A DNA stretch of 64,000 nucleotides from Haematococcus lacustris (GCA_030144725.1 JASKMD010000003.1:15516582-15580581), one strand, 5' to 3'; numbered from the stretch's first letter, positions 20,737 to 33,423 are shown. Translations and numbers: made by a program. The notes: generated by a model not told the origin, from the letters alone.

Positions 20737-21363
20737 TCAAGCAGTGGTGAGCATTATAGGGTGCAGTCCTGGCTGCTGGCCTCCCCACAGGCCCTCTTGA
20801 GTTGGAATGAAGATGTCTGTTGGTGAGGGTGCGAGGCCGGCTGGGCTGAGCTGCTCTACCATGCTGTCCATGGGCCGGCCATGGCTGTCCAGCCTTCTAT
20901 AGCCAGCCTCTGCACACCGCCTCAACACCTCCACTGAGACGGGGTGCTGCTCCAAAACCAGCAGCTGCTGCCTCTGCTTGCAGGTGAGTGGGGAGTGGTG
21001 GGGGCGGCGTTTGTGACGGTAGATATGCACTTGCCCTTGGAGGCTGCGTCGAGCAGCCCGTAGGGAGTGGTTGGTAGCTGCCGCTCTGGATGCCACCTGC
21101 TGCAAAGCCGTACGCTCATCCTGCAGGCGTTGGTGTGTTGCCTTCAGGTCGTCTAGGTCGCCCTGCAACCCATCCACGGTGCCCATCAGGGACTGCTCCA
21201 CATCCCGTAGCCGCTGCACCTCAGCCTGCAGGTCACGGTTTGTCGCTTGTGCCCTACTGGCTGCAGCCTTGATGTTGTTAGGGCAATGCCAATTGCCAGC
21301 CCTTGGCGAGTTGTTTAGTGCATTGAGCTGGGCACTATGCGCCTTGCTCATTCTCTTCTTCAT
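20737..21363 (-). CDS. Coiled-coil ORF of an unknown repetitive element, unit A (intact)
   Basis: The frame starts at ATG (complement of 21361-21363) with MKKRMSKAHSAQLNALNN and runs 208 codons. Residues about 40-110 have the heptad-rich look of a coiled coil (DLQAEVQRLRDVEQ, LQGDLDDLKATHQRLQDE). A basic segment HIYRHKRR and a motif LLVLEQHPVSVEVLRRCAEAGYRRL follow. The longer open frame upstream of this Met is a pyrimidine-rich CCTACC-type array, likely leader rather than coding. I do not recognise the family. The ORF is found in copy B (split by a foldback element) and as a fragment at 57986-58321, so it is repetitive and probably belongs to a transposon. Confidence 0.5.
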   Translation of the reverse strand: MKKRMSKAHSAQLNALNNSPRAGNWHCPNNIKAAASRAQATNRDLQAEVQRLRDVEQSLMGTVDGLQGDLDDLKATHQRLQDERTALQQVASRAAATNHSLRAARRSLQGQVHIYRHKRRPHHSPLTCKQRQQLLVLEQHPVSVEVLRRCAEAGYRRLDSHGRPMDSMVEQLSPAGLAPSPTDIFIPTQEGLWGGQQPGLHPIMLTTA

Positions 21364-21379
21364 GGTTAGGGAATGAGAG

Positions 21380-21640
21380 TGGGTGGGTGAGTTGCTGAGC
21401 GGGGCTACGGGTGAAGGAGAGGTAGGGGAGAGTGGGTGGGGAAGGTAGGGGATGAGGCTGAGGTAGGGGAGGCTGAGGTAGGGGAGGTAGGGGAGGTATG
21501 GGAGGTAGGGGAGGTAGGGGTGATGTAGGGGAGGTAGGGGAGAGGAGGGGAGGCTGAGGTAGGGAAGGTAGGCTGAGGTAGGCTGAGGTAGGGAAGGCGG
21601 GTGAAGGAGAGGTAGGGGAGAGGTGGGAGGCGAGGAGAAG
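21380..21640. repeat. GGTAGGGGA purine-rich array, unit A
   Basis: Irregular tandem GGTAGGGGA and GGCTGAGGTAGGG units upstream of the coiled-coil ORF. Copies at about 29474-29734 and 58338-58598. Pyrimidine-rich on the ORF strand. Confidence 0.85.
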
Positions 21641-22698
21641 GAGAGGTAGAAGGGAGGAGGCTGATGGCAAGCTGGGCTGCTGGGAGGACGGGCTACTGGG
21701 AGCTGGGCGGAGTAGACGAGGTTGGGAGATGGTGGGTTAAAATGTGTTGGTGGGGGCCACGTGGCGAAGTTGTAAGCCAAGCTCGGACGTCTCCTAGTGC
21801 ACCGAGGGATGTATGGTAGCAGAGCCGAGGACGAGACCATTAGTTCGCATAATGCGCGAGGTCAAGGCGGTTATCTAGTATATTTGAGGTTCCCCAATCC
21901 CGTAACCGCCCCCATCCCCCGTTGACCAACACCGTACATCCCGTTGACCAACGCTTTCACCAACCCTTCTCAACACAGCCGCTTTATAAAGGCTTCCGGA
22001 CACTGATTGCGAGAATCGCACTTTGCCGCTCGACCATTATCAATTGCCGCTCGACCATTATCAAAAAGTGCACTTTGCCGCTCGACCATTATGCGTTGCC
22101 GCTCGACCATTATGCTTTGCCGCTCGACCATTATGCGTTGCCGGTCGATACATATCGACTGCCTCAACTAGCCTATAACCTCATCACTCTCCTAAGCGGC
22201 TTACTCCGACCTGAAAAACGACGAAAGACGTAGCTTCTAGTCAACATGCCAGCCTGGCACTTATAAGTAGACATGCCAGCCTGGCAATATGTTCGATAAG
22301 CTATCGCGTAGCGTCGCATGGCTACGTTGAGGTTGCATCAGTAGCGGTAGGAAGTTGTTTTTGAATAACTTGCGACTTGCAAGTTGCGACGTGCAAGCCA
22401 TACATGCAACTAGCACACTCGCGACTTGCGCCTCACTTGCGGAACACGCGGATCTGGCTGCTAGCACTTTGCGGCCTTGGTAAACTGACCCGAGTTATGG
22501 AAAAATATTGACGCCTATATTTTTCCCTACACCTCAAATATCAAGGCGGTATGGGGCCGGATGTGGCATATGGCTAGGGAGCGGTTCCTCCGCTTAATAT
22601 TAACTTACCGTACCTATCGATTCCCTATCCCGAACCGTTTTTTGTCCTTGGGAAACCGGGAAAGAGTAAACAATGTATGTCAAACAATAAGTTGACCT

Positions 22699-24603
22699 CG
22701 ACGAAAGGTAGCTAGAATCAGCCCCATCTTCAAGGACACAGACCCCACAGACCCCAACAAGTACAGAATGCTTGCTGTGAGCAGTGTGTTGTACCGCCTG
22801 CTAACGTCTTGCGGCACGTGCTGACTGCCTGGTGCATGACACACAAAGCTGCCAGCTGAGCAGTTTGGGTCGGGCGACCCCAACTAACAGAAAATGACAG
22901 GAAACTGACCCCTGGTAGTAGGACGGCTGTAACTCTGCACTCACTGCTCCAAATATTATGCTGGATGGTTCAACATGTAGCCAACACAGCCAGCTACCTT
23001 TCACCCATCCAGAATAATCATGCAGTCAGTGGGCCGTGCACAGCAAAGCATTAAAGCTGGCGATTCAAATTTGAGCTGTTGCGGAGCATGCAGTCATCAC
23101 TACGACCGCCCGCGTCGCTTAGGCTGCTCTACACGAGCATGCGCGTCGGCAGCAGCAGTCGAATCTGAAAACGGTTGCGGCATGTGGCAATGAACCCAAC
23201 AGCCCTGGCCTAAACTTGCCCTTACTTTCAGCCTACCCCTTCCCGGCAAGTGGTGAGAGAGTTCAAGTACTTAGGCATGCATTTTAATCCCAGCGCCACC
23301 CCTGCCTTTGCTGCCACCCATATGAGGGCTGGCATGTTCCTCGCCATGCGCTAGGCATGCAACCGTGCTAGAGAGTATGGGGTCCTGCATGATCCTTATG
23401 CCCTGTGTCACCTCATCAGAGCGTTCGTGCTCCCCTGTATAGCAGCCAGGTATGGGGCACTGCCTTCCTTGGGCACGGTATGCAGCTCTCAACCCAGTGC
23501 AAACACGCATGCTCAGCTTTCTCAGGTTTGCTGCCAGGGTACGTGGCTCAGTGTCAGGCCTGATGGTGCTGCATGAGTTGGGGCAGCTGCCCCTCCAGCT
23601 TTACTGGCTTAGGGCTGCATGCAAGTTCTGGAACACTGCCAAACTATCCCACAGCACTCCTACAAATTAATCCCTGCATTCTTCCCTGCGTTTTTGGCCA
23701 ACCTTGTCCGATTGGGCTGAAATTTTGATAGATCGTGTTTTGCAGAAATTAAAACATATTGTCTTTTGGAAAAATTTTCAAAAAACAATATGTTTTATTT
23801 TCTGCAAAACATCATCTTTCAAATTTTCAGCCCGATCGGAGAAGGTTGGCCAAAAACGCAGGGAAGAATGCAGGGATTAATTTGTAGGAGTGAGTGACCT
23901 GCTAATGAGGGTCATCAGGGCAGATGTGGAGTTGGCAGGAGGTGCTGGGCCAGCTGGAGTGCTCAGTTCCAGCTTGCCGCCAGAGAGCTGATGGGGGGTG
24001 AGTTCACCTTGAGCCCGGACATGGTCCTAGGCACCAAGGCTATGGAAGTGAAGTGGCTCGAGAGGTGGGGGAGGCGTTGGGTTGGGTTTGAGGGAGACCC
24101 TAGATTGCCTGAGACGGTGCATCGGGAGAGATGTTCGTATGCTGCATGGTTTAAGCATGGGGACGGCATTGGCATCAATCAAATGGCACCACACCTGCTG
24201 AACAGACAACTCTTTGCAGAAGTTCGCACGAGCTTGACTAGGTTCAGCTTAGGCAACAACGGTTTGGGGGTGGAGAAGGCTCGGTTTGAGGGGGTAACTT
24301 TCATTGATCGCACATGCACAAAAGGCACAGAGGGGGTAGTGGATGACGCCATGCATTTCATCTTTGAGTGCATTGCCACGAGTTCCATCATTGAAGTGCG
24401 TTCCAGAAAGTCCCGAACCCCTAGAGGGGGAGGGCGGCCTAGCAGCCTAACGGCTGACGGCTTAAGCGGTGTAAGCCACATCATCAACGTCATCACCATC
24501 CGGAAACCATCCGGAGTTTGCCATGACTTTCCAGAACAATAATGAGAACTTGCATGACTTCATGGCCCTGTTCCCAAGTTTTTTTTCTCATTTGCTCGGA
24601 TTC
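22699..24603 (+). pseudogene. Degenerate LINE reverse transcriptase, unit B
   Basis: Copy of the fossil at 16335-18240, sharing its stops, its MITE (23655-23892) and its SINE-like insert (24409-24528). Confidence 0.75.
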
Positions 24604-25828
24604 TCTGCGGTTGGGGCAGTTGAGAGTAACCGCCTCCGTCCGCCCGCCCGTGCTGCGCCTGCATGCCTGCACCTGCCCGCCTGTCTAAAAGCAGCGAGGA
24701 TTCCAGGAGCGTCTCCGGCTTGTTGGCCGAATACATGATGATGTTGTAGTATCCCTGTAGCTTTGCGGGGAAACTCAGCTAGTCCCGCTAGTCCCGCTAG
24801 CGCTATTTGCAGCCTGACTTGCACGACTCCACTGACTTGCACGACGCACTGACTTGCACTGACATTTGCGCTAGCGATGCTTACCGACATCTTCTCCGCC
24901 ACCACATCCTAACGGGACAACAGCCAGCTTTCCTTACATAGCCCGCTCGAAGTGAAGTTAAGTTCAGGGCGGCAGCCCAAACTGAACACTGCAGCTTTGC
25001 ATATAGCTCTACAACTAGGGGCTGCTTCGCGAGGCTGAGGGCTGCCATGGCTGTGTCGCGAGGCTGAGGGCTGCCTTAGCCTGCTCCAGCCCGTCCCGCG
25101 AGTGCCTGATTCTCCCGACCCAACCGCTGAACCGCCCAGCATTTCAGATTTGCTAGACCTTTTTCTCGACTTTAGAAAAAAGGGTCAGCAAATTCGAAAT
25201 GCTCGGCGGTTGGGTCCGACAGTTGGGTCGCCACGGGTCGTCCATTTGCGCTGCTGAGACGCTCCCCAAGCATTTACAGGTGTGCAGGAATATCGTATGG
25301 GATCAGACCGCGCATCGCGCCAGCCAGTTTTGCACACGGCCAAAAAGTGCAGCGGTTGAGAGCAAATGGAGCATTTGAATTGCTCGAAACTTGGGAACAG
25401 GGCCCATGTTGCGCCCATGTGCGCCTTTGTTTGTGCACCTTGCTTGAAAGTGTGTTACAGAAAGTTCTGAACCCCTAGAGGGGGAGGGCGGCCAAGCAGC
25501 CTAACGGCTGACGGCTTAAGCGGTGTAAGCCACCTATCTAATCTACCAGTTAGATCTACGTAGATCTACGTTGATAGGACGATCCCTAAACATACGGCGT
25601 GCGTTACAACAACCCTTGAAACTCCTCATGGGTGGGTGCGGTGTAAGCCATCATTCATCAAATCAGCTCAGGCGTTCCCAACTACCTGAAAACCACCCCC
25701 CTGTGATAGGAAGCCCGTATCTCCGCAGTCACTCAGTCAAAAATATATGTAAACAGTGTTTTGAACAGAAGAGAGACATAGCTACGAGATGGCAGACGCA
25801 GCAAAAACTATCTCACTCTCAGCGGTGC

Positions 25829-26281
25829 TCAGTGCCTGCCCAAAGATACACATTTGAATTTATGCGATTTCGCCACATGCGAGGCGCGCCGCTCTAGCAC
25901 GCTTCGCCACACTGTTGTGAGGGGCACCTGCAACACGCAGCAACAGTCGGAACATGATTTGATTTTGGCATGTGGACGCGACGACGGCAGTCGTGACGAC
26001 TGGATACCACTATTAGCTTTTGGAGCTACTGCTGGCGCTAGTGCATTACCGGCTGCTCTACTACGCTTAAACAAGGTGCTAGGTGCAGTACGTGGTGTTG
26101 TCTCACCTTGCTTTGCTGCCCTCGACTTGTTAGCTGCAGGTGCCTCACGCTTACGTGACGTGCTTGCCGCTGCCAGCTGTTGCTGCTGCTGAGGGGGTGC
26201 TCCAGCAGGCACAGCCAGCTCAGGGGTGGTGCCTGCAGCTGAAGAATTGCCGGCACTTGGAGAGGGCACGGCGGCTGACAC
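25829..26281 (-). CDS. Hypothetical Ser/Ala/Gln-rich ORF, unit B
   Basis: Identical in translation to the 150-codon frame at 20257-20709; the same doubts apply. Confidence 0.3.
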   Translation of the reverse strand: MSAAVPSPSAGNSSAAGTTPELAVPAGAPPQQQQQLAAASTSRKREAPAANKSRAAKQGETTPRTAPSTLFKRSRAAGNALAPAVAPKANSGIQSSRLPSSRPHAKIKSCSDCCCVLQVPLTTVWRSVLERRASHVAKSHKFKCVSLGRH

Positions 26282-26308
26282 CGGTCTCTAGATGCAACCT
26301 GACGGTGC

Positions 26309-29300
26309 TCAAGCAGTGGTGAGCATTATAGGGTGCAGTCCTGGCTGCTGGCCTCCCCACAGGCCCTCTTGAGTTGGAATGAAGATGTCTGTTGGTGAGG
26401 GTGCGAGGCCGGCTGGGCTGAGCTGCTCTACCATGCTGTCCATGGGCCGGCCATGGCTGTCCAGCCTTCTATAGCCAGCCTCTGCACACCGCCTCAACAC
26501 CTCCACTGAGACGGGGTGCTGCTCCAAAACCAGCAGCTGCTGCCTCTGCTTGCAGGTGAGTGGGGAGTGGTGGGGGCGGCGTTTGTGACGGTAGATATGC
26601 ACTTGCCCTTGGAGGTTGCGTCGAGCAGCCCGTAGGGAGTGGTTGGTAGCTGCCGCTCTGGATGCCACACTCCTACAAATTAGTCCCTGCGTTTTTCCCT
26701 GCGCTTTTGTCAACCTTGTCCAAATGGGCTGAAACTTGGCCAGTTGGTAGCTTGTGCTGTAAGATTTCCATCCCAAAAGGAATCTGGTCAAAAAAATCAA
26801 AGGCGGAGGCTGGGCGGCCCGTGGCGTTCACGCAGGGACGGATGCAGGGATGGAGGGGGGGGCGCAGGGACAAACGCAGGGATGGAAGGGGGGGTGCAGG
26901 GACGAACGCAGGGATGAGCGCAGGGATGAGCGCAGGGATTATGGGCGCAGGGATGAGCGCAGGGATTAACGCAGGGACGAGCGCAGGGATTTTGGGCGCA
27001 GGGACGAGCGCAGGGATAAACGCAGGGACGAGCGCAGGGATGAACGCAGGGACGAGCGCAGGGATTATGGGCGCAGGGACGAGCGCAGGGATTAACGCAG
27101 GGATGAGCGCAGGGATTATGGGCGCAGGGACGAGCGCAGGGATGAGCGCAGGGATTATCGCAGGGATTAACGCAGGGATTAACGCAGGGATTATCGCAGG
27201 GATTAACGCAGGGATTAGCGCAGGGATTAACGCAGGGATTATCGCAGGGATTAACGCAGGGATTAACGCAGGGATTAACGCAGGGATTATCGCAGGGATT
27301 AACGCAGGGATTAACGCAGGGAGTAACGCAGGGATTATCGCAGGGATTAACGCAGGGATTAACGCAGGGATTAACGCAGGGATTAACGCAGGGATTAACG
27401 CAGGGCTCGAGTGCAGGGACGGACGCAGGGCTCGAGTGCAGGGACGGACGCAGGGACGGATGCAGGGGCAGACGCAGGGATTGTAGGAACGTGCATGATG
27501 CTTACAGCAGTGTCTAACACAAGCACAAATTACCTTCTCCGTGTTTGCTACATCCAACTACATACATCACATCCATCTACTGCGATCATTTAGGCTGGAG
27601 TCTGGCTGCTGCATGTCAGCTGGCTCCTGCCTGTAAGCTGGCTGCCACCAAGCTGCTACGGCCTCTTGGCTGCTGATCCTGGCTTGCACCACTGCTCCAT
27701 GGCCACACCACTGCCAAGAGGCTGCTGCACCCCTGCACAACAACAACATGCACACAAGGGGACATGTGCACAAGAGCTGTCACCTTACTGATGAAGGACG
27801 CACCCACGACGCTCATCTGCAATCAGGCAGGCAACACAGGGATCAGGCGACGAGAAACTGGCAAGGCCTGGCTGGTGGCTGCCACAGAGGAGGGCCCGTT
27901 GCACGCTAGTGGTGGTAGGTGCCTTCGGCTGGCAATTGAGCGATGTGCGATGTGTCTTGCCGCCTCGTGGCTTGCAGGTTTGCCGGCTTGCACGCTCGCA
28001 GGCTTGCAGGATCCGGACTGCACTCGTACACTATGCCAGGTGCGATGTCGCAGTGCGGTGCAGCCGCCGTTTTCGTGGTAGCAGTCACGCAGCACCAGTC
28101 GCGCTTCATCTATATAGCGTCACGTTCCACCACATCTGTGTTGCCTGCCTGATTGCAGATGAGCGTCGTGGGTGCGTCCTTCATCAGTAAGGTGACAGCT
28201 CTTGTGCACATGTCCCCTTGTGTGCATGTTGTTGTTGTGCAGGGGTGCAGCAGCCTCTTGGCAGTGGTGTGGCCATGGAGCAGTGGTGCAAGCCAGGATC
28301 AGCAGCCAAGAGGCCGTAGCAGCTTGGTGGCAGCCAGCTTACAGGCAGGAGCCAGCTGACATGCAGCAGCCAGACTCCAGCCTAAATGATCGCAGTAGAT
28401 GGATGTGATGTATGTAGTTGGATGTAGCAAACACGGAGAAGGTAATTTGTGCTTGTGTTAGACACTGCTGTAAGCATCATGCACGTTCCTACAATCCCTG
28501 CGTCTGCCCCTGCATCCGTCCCTGCGTCCGTCCCTGCACTCGAGCCCTGCGTCCGTCCCTGCACTCGAGCCCTGCGTTAATCCCTGCGTTAATCCCTGCG
28601 TTAATCCCTGCGTTAATCCCTGCGTTAATCCCTGCGATAATCCCTGCGTTAATCCCTGCGATAATCCCTTCGTTAATCCCTGCGTTAATCCCTGCGATAA
28701 TCCCTGCGCTCATCCCTGCGCTCGTCCCTGCGCCCATAATCCCTGCGCTCATCCCTGCGTTAATCCCTGCGCTCGTCCCTGCGCCCATAATCCCTGCGCT
28801 CGTCCCTGCGTTCATCCCTGCGCTCGTCCCTGCGTTTATCCCTGCGCTCGTCCCTGCGCCCAAAATCCCTGCGCTCGTCCCTGCGTTAATCCCTGCGCTC
28901 ATCCCTGCGCCCATAATCCCTGCGCTCATCCCTGCGCTCATCCCTGCGTTCGTCCCTGCACCCCCCCTTCCATCCCTGCGTTTGTCCCTGCGCCCCCCCC
29001 TCCATCCCTGCATCCGTCCCTGCGTGAACGCCACGGGCCGCCCAGCCTCCGCCTTTGATTTTTTTGACCTGATTCCTTTTGGGATGGAAATCTTACAGCA
29101 CAAGCTACCAACTGGCCAAGTTTCAGCCCATTTGGACAAGGTTGACAAAAGCGCAGGGAAAAACGCAGGGACTAATTTGTAGGAGTGCACCTGCTGCAAA
29201 GCCGTACGCTCATCCTGCAGGCGTTGGTGTGTTGCCTTCAGGTCGTCTAGGTCGCCCTGCAACCCATCCACGGTGCCCATCAGGGACTGCTCCACATCCC

Positions 29301-29457
29301 GTAGCCGCTGCACCTCAGCCTGCAGGTCACGGTTTGTCGCTTGTGCCCTACTGGCTGCAGCCTTGATGTTGTTAGGGCAATGCCAATTGCCAGCCCTTGG
29401 CGAGTTGTTTAGTGCATTGAGCTGGGCACTATGCGCCTTGCTCATTCTCTTCTTCAT
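26309..29457 (-). pseudogene. Coiled-coil ORF of unit B, split by a foldback element
   Basis: The N-terminal part reads 29457-29188 and the C-terminal part 26667-26309; the 2520-bp foldback element plus a 2-bp duplication separates them. The break falls in the codons after LQDERTALQQV. Both open frames that cross the junctions continue into foldback sequence and give chimeric, non-functional products. Confidence 0.85.
26668..29187. mobile_element. 2520-bp foldback transposon with GCAGGGATTAAC arms
   Basis: The two arms (about 26668-27835 and 28140-29187) are inverted copies around a 300-bp centre. Termini are CACTCCTACAAATTA and complement, the same family as the 239-bp MITE. Target CA is duplicated (26666-26667, 29188-29189), and copy A at about 21090 shows the empty site. 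Most of each arm (26875-27480; 28495-29025) is a tandem array of 12-mers such as GCAGGGATTAAC; the left arm has about 120 bp more repeat than the right. Open frames through the arrays are products of the 12-bp period. No transposase is encoded. Confidence 0.9.
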
Positions 29458-29895
29458 GGTTAGGGAATGAGAGTGGGTGGGTGAGTTGCTGAGCGGGGCT
29501 ACGGGTGAAGGAGAGGTAGGGGAGAGTGGGTGGGGAAGGTAGGGGATGAGGCTGAGGTAGGGGAGGCTGAGGTAGGGGAGGTAGGGGAGGTATGGGAGGT
29601 AGGGGAGGTAGGGGTGATGTAGGGGAGGTAGGGGAGAGGAGGGGAGGCTGAGGTAGGGAAGGTAGGCTGAGGTAGGCTGAGGTAGGGAAGGCGGGTGAAG
29701 GAGAGGTAGGGGAGAGGTGGGAGGCGAGGAGAAGGAGAGGTAGAAGGGAGGAGGCTGATGGCAAGCTGGGCTGCTGGGAGGACGGGCTACTGGGAGCTGG
29801 GCGGAGTAGACGAGGTTGGGAGATGGTGGGTTAAAATGTGTTGGTGGGGGCCACGTGGCGAAGTTGTAAGCCAAGCTCGGACGTCTCCTAGTGCA

Positions 29896-32800
29896 CCGAG
29901 GGATGTATGGTAGCAGAGCCGAGGACGAGACCATTAGTTCGCATAATGCGCGAGGTCAAGGCGGTTATCTAGTATATTTGAGGTTCCCCAATCCCGTAAC
30001 CGCCCCCATCCCCCGTTGACCAACACCGTACATCCCGTTGACCAACGCTTTCACCAACCCTTCTCAACACAGCCGCTTTATAAAGGCTTCCGGACACTGA
30101 TTGCGAGAATCGCACTTTGCCGCTCGACCATTATCAATTGCCGCTCGACCATTATCAAAAAGTGCACTTTGCCGCTCGACCATTATGCGTTGCCGCTCGA
30201 CCATTATGCTTTGCCGCTCGACCATTATGCGTTGCCGGTCGATACATATCGACTGCCTCAACTAGCCTATAACCTCATCACTCTCCTAAGCGGCTTACTC
30301 CGACCTGAAAAACGACGAAAGACGTAGCTTCTAGTCAACATGCCAGCCTGGCACTTATAAGTAGACATGCCAGCCTGGCAATATGTTCGATAAGCTATCG
30401 CGTAGCGTCGCATGGCTACGTTGAGGTTGCATCAGTAGCGGTAGGAAGTTGTTTTTGAATAACTTGCGACTTGCAAGTTGCGACGTGCAAGCCATACATG
30501 CAACTAGCACACTCGCGACTTGCGCCTCACTTGCGGAACACGCGGATCTGGCTGCTAGCACTTTGCGGCCTTGGTAAACTGACCCGAGTTATGGAAAAAT
30601 ATTGACGCCTATATTTTTCCCTACACCTCAAATATCAAGGCGGTATGGGGCCGGATGTGGCATATGGCTAGGGAGCGGTTCCTCCGCTTAATATTAACTT
30701 ACCGTACCTATCGATTCCCTATCCCGAACCGTTTTTTGTCCTTGGGAAACCGGGAAAGAGTAAACAATGTATGTCAAACAATAAGTTGACCTCGACGAAA
30801 GGTAGCTAGAATCAGCCCCATCTTCAAGGACACAGACCCCACAGACCCCAACAAGTACAGAATGCTTGCTGTGAGCAGTGTGTTGTACCGCCTGCTAACG
30901 TCTTGCGGCACGTGCTGACTGCCTGGTGCATGACACACAAAGCTGCCAGCTGAGCAGTTTGGGTCGGGCGACCCCAACTAACAGAAAATGACAGGAAACT
31001 GACCCCTGGTAGTAGGACGGCTGTAACTCTGCACTCACTGCTCCAAATATTATGCTGGATGGTTCAACATGTAGCCAACACAGCCAGCTACCTTTCACCC
31101 ATCCAGAATAATCATGCAGTCAGTGGGCCGTGCACAGCAAAGCATTAAAGCTGGCGATTCAAATTTGAGCTGTTGCGGAGCATGCAGTCATCACTACGAC
31201 CGCCCGCGTCGCTTAGGCTGCTCTACACGAGCATGCGCGTCGGCAGCAGCAGTCGAATCTGAAAACGGTTGCGGCATGTGGCAATGAACCCAACAGCCCT
31301 GGCCTAAACTTGCCCTTACTTTCAGCCTACCCCTTCCCGGCAAGTGGTGAGAGAGTTCAAGTACTTAGGCATGCATTTTAATCCCAGCGCCACCCCTGCC
31401 TTTGCTGCCACCCATATGAGGGCTGGCATGTTCCTCGCCATGCGCTAGGCATGCAACCGTGCTAGAGAGTATGGGGTCCTGCATGATCCCTATGCCCTGT
31501 GTCACCTCATCAGAGCGTTCGTGCTCCCCTGTATAGCAGCCAGGTATGGGGCACTGCCTTCCTTGGGCACGGTATGCAGCTCTCAACCCAGTGCAAACAC
31601 GCATGCTCAGCTTTCTCAGGTTTGCTGCCAGGGTACGTGGCTCAGTGTCAGGCCTGATGGTGCTGCATGAGTTGGGGCAGCTGCCCCTCCAGCTTTACTG
31701 GCTTAGGGCTGCATGCAAGTTCTGGAACACTGCCAAACTATCCCACAGCACTCCTACAAATTAATCCCTGCATTCTTCCCTGCGTTTTTGGCCAACCTTG
31801 TCCGATTGGGCTGAAATTTTGATAGATCGTGTTTTGCAGAAATTAAAACATATTGTCTTTTGGAAAAATTTTCAAAAAACAATATGTTTTATTTTCTGCA
31901 AAACATCATCTTTCAAATTTTCAGCCCGATCGGAGAAGGTTGGCCAAAAACGCAGGGAAGAATGCAGGGATTAATTTGTAGGAGTGAGTGACCTGCTAAT
32001 GAGGGTCATCAGGGCAGATGTGGAGTTGGCAGGAGGTGCTGGGCCAGCTGGAGTGCTCAGTTCCAGCTTGCCGCCAGAGAGCTGATGGGGGGTGAGTTCA
32101 CCTTGAGCCCGGACATGGTCCTAGGCACCAAGGCTATGGAAGTGAAGTGGCTCGAGAGGTGGGGGAGGTGTTGGGTTGGGTTTGAGGGAGACCCTAGATT
32201 GCCTGAGACGGTGCATCGGGAGAGATGTTCGTATGCTGCATGGTTTAAGCATGGGGACGGCATTGGCATCAATCAAATGGCACCACACCTGCTGAACAGA
32301 CAACTCTTTGCAGAAGTTCGCACGAGCTTGACTAGGTTCAGCTTAGGCAACAACGGTTTGGGGGTGGAGAAGGCTCGGTTTGAGGGGGTAACTTTCATTG
32401 ATCGCACATGCACAAAAGGCACAGAGGGGGTAGTGGATGACGCCATGCATTTCATCTTTGAGTGCATTGCCACGAGTTCCATCATTGAAGTGCGTTCCAG
32501 AAAGTCCCGAACCCCTAGAGGGGGAGGGCGGCCTAGCAGCCTAACGGCTGACGGCTTAAGCGGTGTAAGCCACATCATCAACGTCATCACCATCCGGAAA
32601 CCATCCGGAGTTTGCCATGACTTTCCAGAACAATAATGAGAACTTGCATGACTTCATGGCCCTGTTCCCAAGTTTTTTTTCTCATTTGCTCGGATTCTCT
32701 GCGGTTGGGGCAGTTGAGAGTAACCGCCTCCGTCCGCCCGCCCGTGCTGCGCCTGCATGCCTGCACCTGCCCGCCTGTCTAAAAGCAGCGAGGATTCCAG

Positions 32801-33423
32801 GAGCGTCTCCGGCTTGTTGGCCGAATACATGATGATGTTGTAGTATCCCTGTAGCTTTGCGGGGAAACTCAGCTAGTCCCGCTAGTCCCGCTAGCGCTAT
32901 TTGCAGCCTGACTTGCACGACTCCACTGACTTGCACGACGCACTGACTTGCACTGACATTTGCGCTAGCGATGCTTACCGACATCTTCTCCGCCACCACA
33001 TCCTAACGGGACAACAGCCAGCTTTCCTTACATAGCCCGCTCGAAGTGAAGTTAAGTTCAGGGCGGCAGCCCAAACTGAACACTGCAGCTTTGCATATAG
33101 CTCTACAACTAGGGGCTGCTTCGCGAGGCTGAGGGCTGCCATGGCTGTGTCGCGAGGCTGAGGGCTGCCTTAGCCTGCTCCAGCCCGTCCCGCGAGTGCC
33201 TGATTCTCCCGACCCAACCGCTGAACCGCCCAGCATTTCAGAATTGCTAGACCTTTTTCTCGACTTTAGAAAAAAGGGTCAGCAAATTCGAAATGCTCGG
33301 CGGTTGGGTCCGACAGTTGGGTCGCCACGGGTCGTCCATTTGCGCTGCTGAGACGCTCCCCAAGCATTTACAGGTGTGCAGGAATATCGTATGGGATCAG
33401 ACCGCGCATCGCGCCAGCCAGTT
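29896..33423. repeat. Tandem unit, copy C (truncated)
   Basis: Matches copy B up to the GCGCCAGCCAGTTT stretch corresponding to 25330 and then breaks off. At 33424 it joins the interior of a minus-strand Fanzor fragment. It therefore lacks the coiled-coil ORF and its array. Confidence 0.9.
30793..32697 (+). pseudogene. Degenerate LINE reverse transcriptase, unit C
   Basis: Third copy of the same fossil with MITE (31749-31986) and SINE-like insert (32503-32622). A single substitution turns one Arg of the RRW block to Cys. Confidence 0.75.

Larger units (their letters stand above)
15438..21801. repeat. Tandem unit, copy A (6364 bp)
   Basis: First of three near-identical tandem copies (B 21802-29895, C 29896-33423). 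Contents in order: hairpin half, 21-bp tandem repeats, LINE fossil carrying a MITE and a SINE-like insert, a 788-bp TIR element found only here, an inverted repeat, and a coiled-coil ORF on the minus strand. Only scattered substitutions separate the copies outside the insertions, so the duplication is recent. Confidence 0.9.
21802..29895. repeat. Tandem unit, copy B (8094 bp)
   Basis: Same order of parts as copy A but without the 788-bp TIR element and with the 2520-bp foldback element. The length difference from A is accounted for by these two events, their target duplications and one base in the MITE. Confidence 0.9.

Noticed and set aside
21364..21840. N-terminal proline-rich extension of the coiled-coil ORF
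   Set aside because: Translation of the CCTACC array in an open frame; copy D has different sequence upstream and the array varies, so it is better read as leader.
26662..29182. Ile/Pro/Ala-rich and Ala/Gly/Ile/Asn-rich frames
   Set aside because: Generated by the 12-bp repeat in the foldback arms; equivalent frames appear in both arms on opposite strands.
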